Shown: piece by piece, positions 17,796 to 25,065 of the stretch
How the letters are laid out: each line of letters starts with the position of its first letter
Position numbering within the stretch: position 1 is the stretch's first letter
NCBI RefSeq assembly: GCF_034120055.1
Contig: NZ_CP139368.1
Span: 1,798,001-1,862,000, forward strand
Source of the DNA: Microbacterium rhizosphaerae
GTDB lineage: Bacteria > Actinomycetota > Actinomycetes > Actinomycetales > Microbacteriaceae
DNA: 64,000 nt
Direction of reading: 5' to 3'
Notes under the pieces: model-generated
Databases searched by the model: none
Seen by the model: only the letters and a program-made list of their open reading frames with translations
Told to the model about the DNA's origin: nothing
Position numbers and translations under genes: made by a program

Positions 17796-18620
17796 CTGCG
17801 ACTCATCGCAGCGGCCGCCTCTGACGCCGGCCGCTTCCGCTCCGAGAACCAGGACGCCGCTTTCACGGCATCCTGGGGAGCGGGAGTGGCCGATGGCGTT
17901 GGGGGCGGACCGGCGGGCGATCTCGCGTCTGCGGCCTTCTTGAGGCGCCTCGCGGCCGCGCACGTCGACGTGCGCGACGAGGACGACCTCGCCGAGCGCC
18001 TCCGCGGCGCGAACTGGGATCTACGGGCCCACGTCTGGCGCGACCCGTCGCTCGAGGGCATGGCCACGACCTTCACCGGCATCGTGGTCGCACGGGGCGG
18101 CCACGTTCTGATCGGCCATTCCGGCGACTCGCGGGCCTACCGGCTCCGCGCCGGGGTTGCGACGCGTGAGACGCGCGACGACTCGCTGGTGCAGAGTCTC
18201 GTCGACCACGGCCTGCTGGCGCCGGAGGCGGCTGCATCCCATCCCCGTCGCAACATCGTCACCGCTTCGATGACCGGGGCTGAGGACGATCATGTGACCG
18301 TCGGACGCGCGGACGCCGCGGTGGGCGACCGGTGGCTGTTCTGCAGCGACGGACTCACGGACTACGTGCCCGAGGAGCGGATCTTCGCGACGCTCGCGCG
18401 CCCGCTCAAGCCTGCGCGTGTCGCCGCAGAGCTCGTCGCGATCGCACTAGCGGCCCCGACGCGCGACAACGTCACGGTGGTGGTGTGCGACATCGCCGAC
18501 GGCGACGCGGACGCGGGGGAGCGGCCTGTGTTCTACGGGGCGGCCGCCGGCCTCTTCGCGGAGGAGCTGGAGGAGCTCGACGACGATGTCGATGACGACG
18601 CGGGCGATACGCGCGGCTGA
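17796..18620 (+). CDS. PP2C-type serine/threonine phosphatase, apparent CTG start
   Basis: A metal-dependent protein phosphatase, 274 residues if started at CTG 17796. This start is needed to include the first PP2C motif (RSENQD, metal ligand Asp20), upstream of VADGVGGGPAGD with Asp33. Later motifs are HSGDSRAYRLR, CSDGLTDYV and DNVTVVVCD. The first standard start codon, GTG 17886, falls inside the second motif and would leave a protein lacking an essential ligand. GAGGT, overlapping the ctaF stop, lies 6 bp before the CTG. There is no membrane segment, unlike PstP. It is probably the last gene of the ctaCDF transcript. Confidence 0.82.
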   Translation: MRLIAAAASDAGRFRSENQDAAFTASWGAGVADGVGGGPAGDLASAAFLRRLAAAHVDVRDEDDLAERLRGANWDLRAHVWRDPSLEGMATTFTGIVVARGGHVLIGHSGDSRAYRLRAGVATRETRDDSLVQSLVDHGLLAPEAAASHPRRNIVTASMTGAEDDHVTVGRADAAVGDRWLFCSDGLTDYVPEERIFATLARPLKPARVAAELVAIALAAPTRDNVTVVVCDIADGDADAGERPVFYGAAAGLFAEELEELDDDVDDDAGDTRG

Positions 18621-18624
18621 CCGC

Positions 18625-18640
18625 GGAGGCTGACGCCTCC
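18625..18640 (+). terminator. Hairpin after the PP2C gene
   Basis: GGAGGC, loop TGAC, GCCTCC, four bases after the PP2C stop. A weak terminator just ahead of the larger one at 18661. Confidence 0.4.
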
Positions 18641-18660
18641 AGCGACGAGCAGCGGAAACG

Positions 18661-18700
18661 AGATGCCCCATTCCGACCCTGCGGTCGGAACGGGGCATCT
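18661..18700. terminator. Bidirectional terminator between convergent respiratory operons
   Basis: AGATGCCCC-A-TTCCGACC (18661-18678) and GGTCGGAA-C-GGGGCATCT (18683-18700) form an 18-bp stem with one A/C mismatch and a 4-nt loop. It sits between the PP2C stop and the qcrB stop and can end both transcripts. Confidence 0.8.
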
Positions 18701-18719
18701 GTGCGTTCTCCGTGCCGTC

Positions 18720-20648
18720 CTACGGCTTGTCGCGAGTGTCCTCATCGCCGTCGACCTCTGCCGCTGCGGACGGCTCGGGGGACGAGACCGCGTCCGTGTC
18801 GGACGCCGGGTTCGGCTCGCTGTCGGACGCAGCGCGGACATCGCGGTCGCCGTTTCGAGGCGCGTTCTGGTCGGTCGCCAGCACGCTCGTCGGACGGACC
18901 GGGATCTCACCGCTCTTCGATGTGTCCACGGGACGCAGCGGCGCGTCGGGGAAGCCCGCCCGCGTGTGCGCGCCCTGGATCTCCGCCGCCTCGGTCTCGG
19001 CCATCTCATCCAGCTCTTCGTGCTGGTGGTGCGTGTGCGCCTCCAGCTCCGCCTGCGTGAGGGGGATGAGACGGTCCTCGAAGAACCAGCGCGACATTCC
19101 GGAACGCAGCTGCTCGTGCCACGGGATCCGGCCCTTTGCGTTCGGACGGACGATGAGCGGCTCGTTGATCTCGAAGTCGGCCAGCTTGAAGCGCTCGTAC
19201 TCGTCGACGGGCTGGTGGACCTCGATGTACTCGCCGCCGGGGAGGCGGACGATGCGACCCGACTCGTAGCCGTGCAGGACGATCTCGCGGTCCTTCTTCT
19301 GCAGACCGATCGCGATGCGCTTGGCGACGAAGTAGCCGATGATCGGTCCGACGATGAGGAGGATCTGCAGCGCGTGGATGACGCCCTCCATCGTCAGCGA
19401 GAAGTGCGTGGCGATGATGTCGGAGGATGCCGCGGCCCACAGCACCGCGTAGAAGATGACGCCGGCCACGCCGATCGCGGTGCGCGTCGGAGCGTTGCGC
19501 GGACGCTGCGCGATGTGGTGCTCGCGCTTGTCGCCGGTCACCCAGCCCTCGATGAAGGGATAGATGAGCACGAGGACGATGAACAGGCCGATCACACCGA
19601 GCGGGATCAGGATGTTGAAGGACCACGTGTGATCCAGCCATACGAACTCGAGGTGAGGTGGCACGAGACGCAGCGCGCCGTCGGCGAAGCCGATGTACCA
19701 GTCGGGCTGCGTACCGGCCGAGACCGGGGACGGGTCGTACGGGCCGTAGTTCCAGATCGGGTTGATCGTGAACAGCGAAGCGATGAGCACGATCACGCCG
19801 AAGGTGATGAAGAAGAAGCCGCCCATCTTCGACATGTAGATCGGCATCATCGGGTAGCCCACGACGTTGCTGTTGCGGCGACCGGGTCCGGCGAACTGCG
19901 TGTGCTTGTTGATCACCATCAGCATCAGGTGCAGCACGAGCAGACCGACGAGGATCGCCGGGAGCAGCAGGATGTGGAGAGTGTACAGACGCCCCACGAT
20001 GGCGGTGCCCGGGAACTCTCCGCCGAACAGCAGGAACGACGTCCACGTGCCGATCACCGGGATCCCGAGGATCATGCCCTCGATGATGCGCAGGCCGTTG
20101 CCCGAGAGCAGGTCGTCCGGCAGCGAGTAGCCCGTGAAGCCCTCGGCCATCGCCAGGATGAACAGGATGAAGCCGATCACCCAGTTCAGCTCGCGCGGCT
20201 TCCGGAACGCGCCCGTGAAGAAGATGCGCAGCATGTGCACGCCGATGCCCGCGACGAATGTCAGCGCCGCCCAGTGGTGGATCTGACGGACGAGCAGGCC
20301 GCCGCGGATGTCGAACGACAGGTTCAGCGTGGAGTCCAGCGCCGCCGACATCTCGACCCCGCGCATCGGGATGAAGGTTCCCGTGTAGTGCGTCGTGACC
20401 ATCGAGGCCTGGAAGAAGAACGTCAGGAACGTTCCCGAGAGCAGGACGGCCACGAAGCTCCACAGCGCGATCTCGCCGAGCATGAACGACCAGTGGTCGG
20501 GGAAGATCTTGCGGCCGAGCTCCTTCACGAAGCCGGAGAGGCTCGTGCGCTCGTCGATGTAATTGGAGGCCCAGCCGACGAAGCTACCGCCGAGGGGCTT
20601 CTCCTTCACCTCTTCCTGCGAAGGGGAGGGTGCGGTTGCGGTACTCAA
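18720..20648 (-). CDS. qcrB: Cytochrome bc1 complex cytochrome b subunit
   Basis: Holds hemes bL and bH and the quinol oxidation site of the bc1 complex. The 642-residue protein has the bis-histidine helices (HHWAALTFVAGIGVHMLR; HILLLPAILVGLLVLHLM) and the Qo-site motif in its actinobacterial form PDWY. About 100 C-terminal residues form an acidic, proline-rich tail typical of the phylum. The start is TTG 20648, overlapping the qcrA stop in TTGA, which implies translational coupling. It ends the ctaE-qcrC-qcrA-qcrB operon. Confidence 0.95.
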   Translation of the reverse strand: MSTATAPSPSQEEVKEKPLGGSFVGWASNYIDERTSLSGFVKELGRKIFPDHWSFMLGEIALWSFVAVLLSGTFLTFFFQASMVTTHYTGTFIPMRGVEMSAALDSTLNLSFDIRGGLLVRQIHHWAALTFVAGIGVHMLRIFFTGAFRKPRELNWVIGFILFILAMAEGFTGYSLPDDLLSGNGLRIIEGMILGIPVIGTWTSFLLFGGEFPGTAIVGRLYTLHILLLPAILVGLLVLHLMLMVINKHTQFAGPGRRNSNVVGYPMMPIYMSKMGGFFFITFGVIVLIASLFTINPIWNYGPYDPSPVSAGTQPDWYIGFADGALRLVPPHLEFVWLDHTWSFNILIPLGVIGLFIVLVLIYPFIEGWVTGDKREHHIAQRPRNAPTRTAIGVAGVIFYAVLWAAASSDIIATHFSLTMEGVIHALQILLIVGPIIGYFVAKRIAIGLQKKDREIVLHGYESGRIVRLPGGEYIEVHQPVDEYERFKLADFEINEPLIVRPNAKGRIPWHEQLRSGMSRWFFEDRLIPLTQAELEAHTHHQHEELDEMAETEAAEIQGAHTRAGFPDAPLRPVDTSKSGEIPVRPTSVLATDQNAPRNGDRDVRAASDSEPNPASDTDAVSSPEPSAAAEVDGDEDTRDKP

Positions 20649-21724
20649 TGGCGCTCCCAGAAGCTCGGGCCGACGGGTTCGTGGAAGTCGCTCCGGGCGA
20701 CCAGGTAGCCCTCGGAGTCGACGGTGATCGGAAGCTGCGGCAGCGGACGGGCCGCCGGGCCGAAGATGACCGCGGCTTCGTGGGTGATGTCGAACTGCGA
20801 CTGGTGGCAGGGGCACAGCAGATGGTGCGTCTGCTGCTCGTATAGAGCCACCGGGCAGCCGACGTGCGTGCACACCTTGGAGTAGGCGACGATTCCGTCG
20901 TAGGCCCAGTCCTCCTTGCCGGGGGAGGGATGCAGCTGGTCCTGCGGCAGGCGCATCAGCAGAACGATGGCCTTGGCCTTCTGCTCGAGGTAGCCCTCGC
21001 TGTGGCTGATGGCCGCGAGGTCCTCGGGGATCACGTGGAACGCCGAGCCGAGCGTGACGTCGGACGCCTTGATCGGGGTGCCGCTCGGGTCGTGCGCCAG
21101 GCGGCTCCCCTCCTTCCACATCGTGTGGCTCAGGAGGTAGACGGGGTTGCCGGCGTTGGGGCGCTCGGGCGTGTCCTCGGGTGCGAGGCCGCGGAACAGC
21201 GTGATTCCGGGTGCGATCGAGGCGACGACGGCGGCGATCAGCGAGTTGCGGATCACGGCGCGGCGGCCGAATCCGGACTCCTCGTTGGCGAGCGCGAAGG
21301 CCTCGACGGCCGCCTCGCGCGTGGTGTCGCGACCGCGCGTCGCGTGACGGGGCTCGATGTACTCCTTGTCCGACATGATCGCCTTGGACCAGTGGATGGC
21401 GCCGATACCGAGAGCCAGGAGCGCCAGGGCGATGCCGAGGCCGATGAAGAGGTTGTTGTTGCGGATCGCGACGGGCTGGCCGTCCTCGATCGGGAACAGC
21501 ATGTAGGCGGCGATGGCCCAGATGCTTCCGGCGACCGACAGGTAGAACAGCGTGTAGACCGTGCGCACCGCGCGCTTCATGGCGGCGGGATCGCTGTCTG
21601 TCACCCGCTCGCGGTGCTGCGGCAGCTCGGGGTTCTGCACGGGGTCGGTCACCGCGACAGCGAGTCCCGGAGACGGCTGCCACGAAGCTCTCTCGTGCTC
21701 GAGCGGGTCGTCCTCGTGTGACAT
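20645..21724 (-). CDS. qcrA: Cytochrome bc1 complex Rieske iron-sulfur subunit
   Basis: Transfers electrons from quinol to cytochrome c via a 2Fe-2S cluster. The 359-residue protein has an N-terminal cytoplasmic segment, three membrane helices (about 57-75, 90-112 and 160-178), the actinobacterial arrangement, and a Rieske domain with CTHVGC and CPCHQS providing two Cys and two His ligands. GTG or later starts are not needed: ATG 21724 is preceded by an AGGAGCACC ribosome site. It lies 31 bp after qcrC. Confidence 0.96.
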   Translation of the reverse strand: MSHEDDPLEHERASWQPSPGLAVAVTDPVQNPELPQHRERVTDSDPAAMKRAVRTVYTLFYLSVAGSIWAIAAYMLFPIEDGQPVAIRNNNLFIGLGIALALLALGIGAIHWSKAIMSDKEYIEPRHATRGRDTTREAAVEAFALANEESGFGRRAVIRNSLIAAVVASIAPGITLFRGLAPEDTPERPNAGNPVYLLSHTMWKEGSRLAHDPSGTPIKASDVTLGSAFHVIPEDLAAISHSEGYLEQKAKAIVLLMRLPQDQLHPSPGKEDWAYDGIVAYSKVCTHVGCPVALYEQQTHHLLCPCHQSQFDITHEAAVIFGPAARPLPQLPITVDSEGYLVARSDFHEPVGPSFWERH

Positions 21725-21755
21725 GGTGCTCCTCGTACGTTCCTTTAGCTAGAGA

Positions 21756-22562
21756 TCAGTTGGACTTCGCCGTGATCCACACGGTGATGGCGATCAGAGC
21801 GCCGATGCCGAAGATCCAGATGAAGAGGCCCTCGGAGACGGGGCCGAGATTGCCGAGGTCGAAGCCTCCGGGCGAGTTGTTCTTCTGCAGGTACAGGATC
21901 GCCGAGATGATGTTGCGCTTCTGATCCGGTGTGAGGTTCATGTCGCTGAACACCGGCATGTTCTGCGGGCCCGTGACCATGGCCGCGTACATGTTGAGCG
22001 GAGTCGTCTTGTCGAGCGACGGCGCGAACTTGCCCTCGGTGAGCGCGCCACCGGCGGCGGCCACGTTGTGGCACATCGCGCAGTTGATGCGGAACAGCTC
22101 GGCGCCCTCGGCGACGTTGCCCTTGCCGTCGATGATCTCGGCGGAAGGATAGGTCGGGCCGGGCGCGACCGACTGGACGTACGCCGCGATGGCATTGATC
22201 TGCTCGGTGGTGAACTGCGGGGGCTTGGCCGGCGCCTGCGGTCCCTGCATCTGCAGCGGCATGCGACCGGTCGACACCTGGAAGTGCACCGCGAGCTCGC
22301 CGACACCGTAGAGCGACGGGCCGTTGACGGTGCCCTGGAGGTCGAGACCGTGACAGGTCGCGCAGTTCGCCTGGAAGAGCTTCTTGCCGTCCTCGACGGT
22401 GCTGGCGCTCACCGCGGTCTTCGACCCGTCGTCGGTCGCGGCCATCGCCGCGGACGCACCGGCGTAGATGCCGCCGGTCAACAGGAGACCCGCTCCGATG
22501 AGTGCGGCGGTGGCGACTCGGCTACGGCGTCCGATCTGGCGGCGCTTCTTCTCTCGTGCCAT
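21756..22562 (-). CDS. qcrC: Diheme cytochrome c subunit of the bc1 complex
   Basis: Carries electrons from the Rieske centre directly to CtaC, replacing a soluble cytochrome c. The 268-residue protein has an N-terminal membrane helix (about 18-42), two c-type heme sites, C67-A-T-C70-H71 and C161-A-M-C164-H165, and a C-terminal helix (about 243-264). The two-heme layout is diagnostic of the actinobacterial bc1-aa3 supercomplex. It is 19 bp downstream of ctaE. Confidence 0.96.
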   Translation of the reverse strand: MAREKKRRQIGRRSRVATAALIGAGLLLTGGIYAGASAAMAATDDGSKTAVSASTVEDGKKLFQANCATCHGLDLQGTVNGPSLYGVGELAVHFQVSTGRMPLQMQGPQAPAKPPQFTTEQINAIAAYVQSVAPGPTYPSAEIIDGKGNVAEGAELFRINCAMCHNVAAAGGALTEGKFAPSLDKTTPLNMYAAMVTGPQNMPVFSDMNLTPDQKRNIISAILYLQKNNSPGGFDLGNLGPVSEGLFIWIFGIGALIAITVWITAKSN

Positions 22563-22581
22563 GGGGGTTTGCAGCTCCGCT

Positions 22582-23223
22582 CTATCGGATGAAGTAGATG
22601 ACGGCGAACAGGGCGATCCACACCACGTCGACGAAGTGCCAGTAGTACGACACGACGATCGCGGTGGTCATCTCCTTGCGGCCGAAGTTCCGGACGGCGT
22701 AGGCGCGGCCGATCACCAGCAGGAATGCGATGAGGCCGCCCGTCACGTGGAGGGCGTGGAAGCCGGTGGTCAGGTAGAACGCGGAGGCGTACGCGTTCGC
22801 CTGGATGGGCATGCCCTCCATGACCAGCTGCGAGTACTCCCACACCTGGCCGGAGACGAAGATGGCGCCCATGGCGAACGTCAGGTAGAACCAGGGGACC
22901 ATCCCCCAACGGCTCCAGCGCTTGTTGCTCGGCACCGTGTACGGCTGGAAGCGCTCCGCGGCGAAGACGCCCATCTGGCACGTCACGGAGGACAGCACGA
23001 GGATGACGGTGTTCACGAACGCGTAGGGCACGTTCAGGTGCTGGGTCATCTCGGCCCACAGGCCGGGCGACGTGCTGCGCAGTGTGAAGTAGATCGCGAA
23101 GAGACCGGCGAAGAACATCACTTCGCTGCCGAGCCAGACGATCGTGCCGACGGCCACCGGGTCGGGCCTCTTCACGGTGCGCAGGGCCTGGTTGTAAGTA
23201 GCGGGGGTCGTCACATTCCCCAT
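22582..23223 (-). CDS. ctaE: Cytochrome c oxidase subunit III
   Basis: Structural subunit of the aa3 oxidase that stabilises the catalytic core and proton uptake. The 213-residue protein has five membrane helices, the short form without the first two helices of mitochondrial COX3, and ends [18 protein letters not shown]. It heads the operon with qcrC, qcrA and qcrB, as in mycobacteria. ATG 23223 has no convincing ribosome site; the upstream gap holds a TAACTT hexamer overlapped by a DtxR-like box. Confidence 0.95.
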   Translation of the reverse strand: MGNVTTPATYNQALRTVKRPDPVAVGTIVWLGSEVMFFAGLFAIYFTLRSTSPGLWAEMTQHLNVPYAFVNTVILVLSSVTCQMGVFAAERFQPYTVPSNKRWSRWGMVPWFYLTFAMGAIFVSGQVWEYSQLVMEGMPIQANAYASAFYLTTGFHALHVTGGLIAFLLVIGRAYAVRNFGRKEMTTAIVVSYYWHFVDVVWIALFAVIYFIR

Positions 23224-23279
23224 TATTGCTGAATTCGCGGCAGGAGTTTCGCATCAGCGACCTCGATTTCCGGCCCATG

Positions 23280-23298
23280 TGAAGTTAGGGGAACCTAA
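23280..23298. promoter_or_regulatory. DtxR/IdeR-like iron box over the putative ctaE -10
   Basis: The 19 bases TGAAGTTAGGGGAACCTAA match the DtxR/IdeR consensus TTAGGTTAGGCTAACCTAA at 15 positions. The minus-strand TAACTT (23287-23282), a plausible ctaE -10, lies inside it. Binding here would repress the iron-rich oxidase and bc1 genes under iron-replete conditions, or could act on trpD. Confidence 0.45.
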
Positions 23299-23336
23299 GA
23301 CGAGACCGAGAGAACGCCCCGAATCGCCCGGCTGGA

Positions 23337-23342
23337 TAGGAT
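23337..23342 (+). promoter_or_regulatory. -10 element for trpD
   Basis: TAGGAT ends 8 bp before the trpD GTG; no ribosome site is seen, so a leaderless or nearly leaderless mRNA is likely. Confidence 0.5.
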
Positions 23343-23350
23343 CGGTGCTC

Positions 23351-24412
23351 GTGACCGATCTGTACGCGTGGCCCGACATCCTGTCAGCGCTGCTGGAGCG
23401 CCGCGATCTGAGCGTCTCCGAGTCCACGTGGGCGATGCGTCAGGTCATGGAGGGCGCGGCGACGCCCTCGCAGCTCGCGGGTTTCCTGGTGGCCCTTCGC
23501 GCCAAGGGCGAGACGGTCGACGAGGTCGTCGGGTTCCGCGACGCGATCCTCGAAGCGGCGCGGCCGCTGCCGGTCCCGGCCGGCGTCCTCGACATCGTCG
23601 GCACCGGTGGCGACCGCTTCGGCACGGTGAACGTCTCGACGATGTCGGCGATCGTGGCCGCTGCATCCGGCATCCCCGTCGTCAAGCACGGGAACAAGGC
23701 GGCGAGCTCGTCGTCGGGGTCGTCCGACGTCCTCCGCGAGCTCGGCGTCGAGCTGATGCTCGAGCCGGAGGCCGTGGCCGAGGTGCTCGAGCGCACCGGT
23801 ATCACCTTCGTCTTCGCCTCGGCCTTCCACCCCGGCTTCGGGCACGCCGGACCGACGCGCGCCGAGCTCGGGGTCCCGACGGTCTTCAACTTCCTCGGCC
23901 CGTTGTGCAATCCCGCCCGCGCCGAGGCCAATGCCGTCGGCGTCGCCCAGATGGACCGTGTGCCGCTCATCACGGGCGTCTTCCGCACACGCGGCGCGAC
24001 GGCCCTGGTCTTCCGCGGCGACGACGGACTCGATGAACTGACGACCACGGGGCACAGCCGGATGTGGGAGGTCAGCCTCGGCGACATCCACGAGCACGAC
24101 ATCGACCCGCGGGATCTCGGCATCCGTCTCGCCCGCATCGACGAGCTGATCGGCGGCTCGCCCGCGCAGAACGCCGACGTGGTGCGCCGCACGGTCGCCG
24201 GCGAGGAGGGCGCGGTGCGGGACATCGTGCTCCTGAACGCCGCGGCCGGGATCGTCGCCTACCAGCTGTTCCGCGAGCCGGCGCTCGTGCAGCGGCCCAT
24301 CCTCGAGCGACTCGCCGAGGCGAAGGATGCCGCGGCCGCGGCGATCGACGGCGGTGCCGCCGCCCGCAAGCTCGAGGAGTGGGTCGCCGCGACGCGCGAG
24401 CTCGCCGTCTGA
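23351..24412 (+). CDS. trpD: Anthranilate phosphoribosyltransferase
   Basis: Transfers phosphoribose from PRPP to anthranilate in tryptophan synthesis. The 353-residue protein shows the PRPP and metal site in DIVGTGGDRFGTVNVST and KHGNKAASSSSGSSDVL, plus the C-terminal region with GDDGLDELTTT. I choose GTG 23351 rather than an in-frame upstream codon at 23279 because the family N-terminus starts here and a TAGGAT hexamer precedes it. Its isolation from other trp genes and position beside ctaE are conserved in actinobacteria. Confidence 0.95.
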   Translation: MTDLYAWPDILSALLERRDLSVSESTWAMRQVMEGAATPSQLAGFLVALRAKGETVDEVVGFRDAILEAARPLPVPAGVLDIVGTGGDRFGTVNVSTMSAIVAAASGIPVVKHGNKAASSSSGSSDVLRELGVELMLEPEAVAEVLERTGITFVFASAFHPGFGHAGPTRAELGVPTVFNFLGPLCNPARAEANAVGVAQMDRVPLITGVFRTRGATALVFRGDDGLDELTTTGHSRMWEVSLGDIHEHDIDPRDLGIRLARIDELIGGSPAQNADVVRRTVAGEEGAVRDIVLLNAAAGIVAYQLFREPALVQRPILERLAEAKDAAAAAIDGGAAARKLEEWVAATRELAV

Positions 24413-24423
24413 TCTCCGACGGC
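24404..24423 (+). terminator. Small hairpin across the trpD stop
   Basis: GCCGTC (24404-24409) pairs with GACGGC (24418-24423) around an 8-nt loop that contains the TGA stop. Possible weak terminator. Confidence 0.3.
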
Positions 24424-24450
24424 CCGGCACGTGGTGTCAGGTCTTCGGCG

Positions 24451-24462
24451 CACGCTAGCGTG
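24451..24462. promoter_or_regulatory. Perfect 12-bp palindrome containing a -10-like hexamer
   Basis: CACGCTAGCGTG, with TAGCGT at 24456-24461 as a plausible -10 for the gene at 24541. It would leave a leader of about 75 nt. A dyad centred on a -10 is a good place for a repressor. Confidence 0.35.
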
Positions 24463-24540
24463 AGCACCAGCCGGCCGACGGCAGCCGGCAACACGACGCG
24501 GGCATGCCGTGGTGTGCTCGCATTGCATCCAGGAGGACCC

Positions 24541-25059
24541 ATGTCGGAATCCACCGCAGTAGGGCAGGGCGCAGCACGGACCACACCGGTCGAAGGGTCC
24601 GTCGCGCCGCCCGCGCGCAGCCTCGGGCTCGTCAAGACCGTCGGCGTCATCGGCATCATCGCGGGCATCTTCATGATCGTCGCCGGCGTGATCGCCTATG
24701 CGGCGGTGTCCAACGAGCTGCGCGCCGAGAAGATCATCGTGTCCGACGACGCCGCGGCCTTCGCCGGCCAGCCCGTCGCGGGTCCCTTCACGGCCTACGC
24801 CCAGGCCGAGGTCATCCAGAAGCACGCCCTCGCCTCGTCGGGCGGCAAGACGTATGCGGAGCTGAGCTCGGACGACCCCGCGCGCCAGACGATGATGACG
24901 GCATCCTTCCTGCGCGCGTCGCTGTTCACGTCGGTGGTCGCCTTCGGGGTCGCCGCGCTCGTGGTGGGGCTCGGCATCCTGTTCGTCCTCTTCGGGTGGG
25001 GACTGCACCGGACGGCGTCCGCCCCGGTGATCGTGAAGCCCGCAGTCCTCGCACCCTGA
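24541..25059 (+). CDS. Small two-pass membrane protein, unknown function
   Basis: A 172-residue protein with a short disordered head, a first membrane helix (about 32-56), an extracellular loop of about 70 residues with conserved-looking Ala/Asp and Thr-Tyr stretches, and a second helix (about 128-155). Similar proteins are often labelled aromatic ring-opening dioxygenase LigA in Microbacteriaceae annotations, but I see no dioxygenase metal site or fold and reject that name. A strong AGGAGGACCC site precedes ATG 24541. The PHP gene follows after 6 bp, so the two are probably co-transcribed. Confidence 0.8.
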   Translation: MSESTAVGQGAARTTPVEGSVAPPARSLGLVKTVGVIGIIAGIFMIVAGVIAYAAVSNELRAEKIIVSDDAAAFAGQPVAGPFTAYAQAEVIQKHALASSGGKTYAELSSDDPARQTMMTASFLRASLFTSVVAFGVAALVVGLGILFVLFGWGLHRTASAPVIVKPAVLAP

Positions 25060-25065
25060 CTCCGC

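Noticed and set aside
17886..18620. PP2C gene starting at GTG 17886
   Set aside because: Would begin inside the metal-binding VADGVGGG motif and lack the first conserved motif.
18663..20708. 681-codon plus-strand frame opposite qcrB
   Set aside because: Opposes an unmistakable cytochrome b gene and starts inside the terminator hairpin.
23224..23350. Tryptophan attenuator or T-box before trpD
   Set aside because: The gap has no Trp-rich leader peptide or T-box-like structure, and trpD appears to have at most a few leader bases.
24541..25059. Label aromatic ring-opening dioxygenase LigA
   Set aside because: A two-helix membrane protein without a dioxygenase metal site; the label seems to be propagated misannotation.
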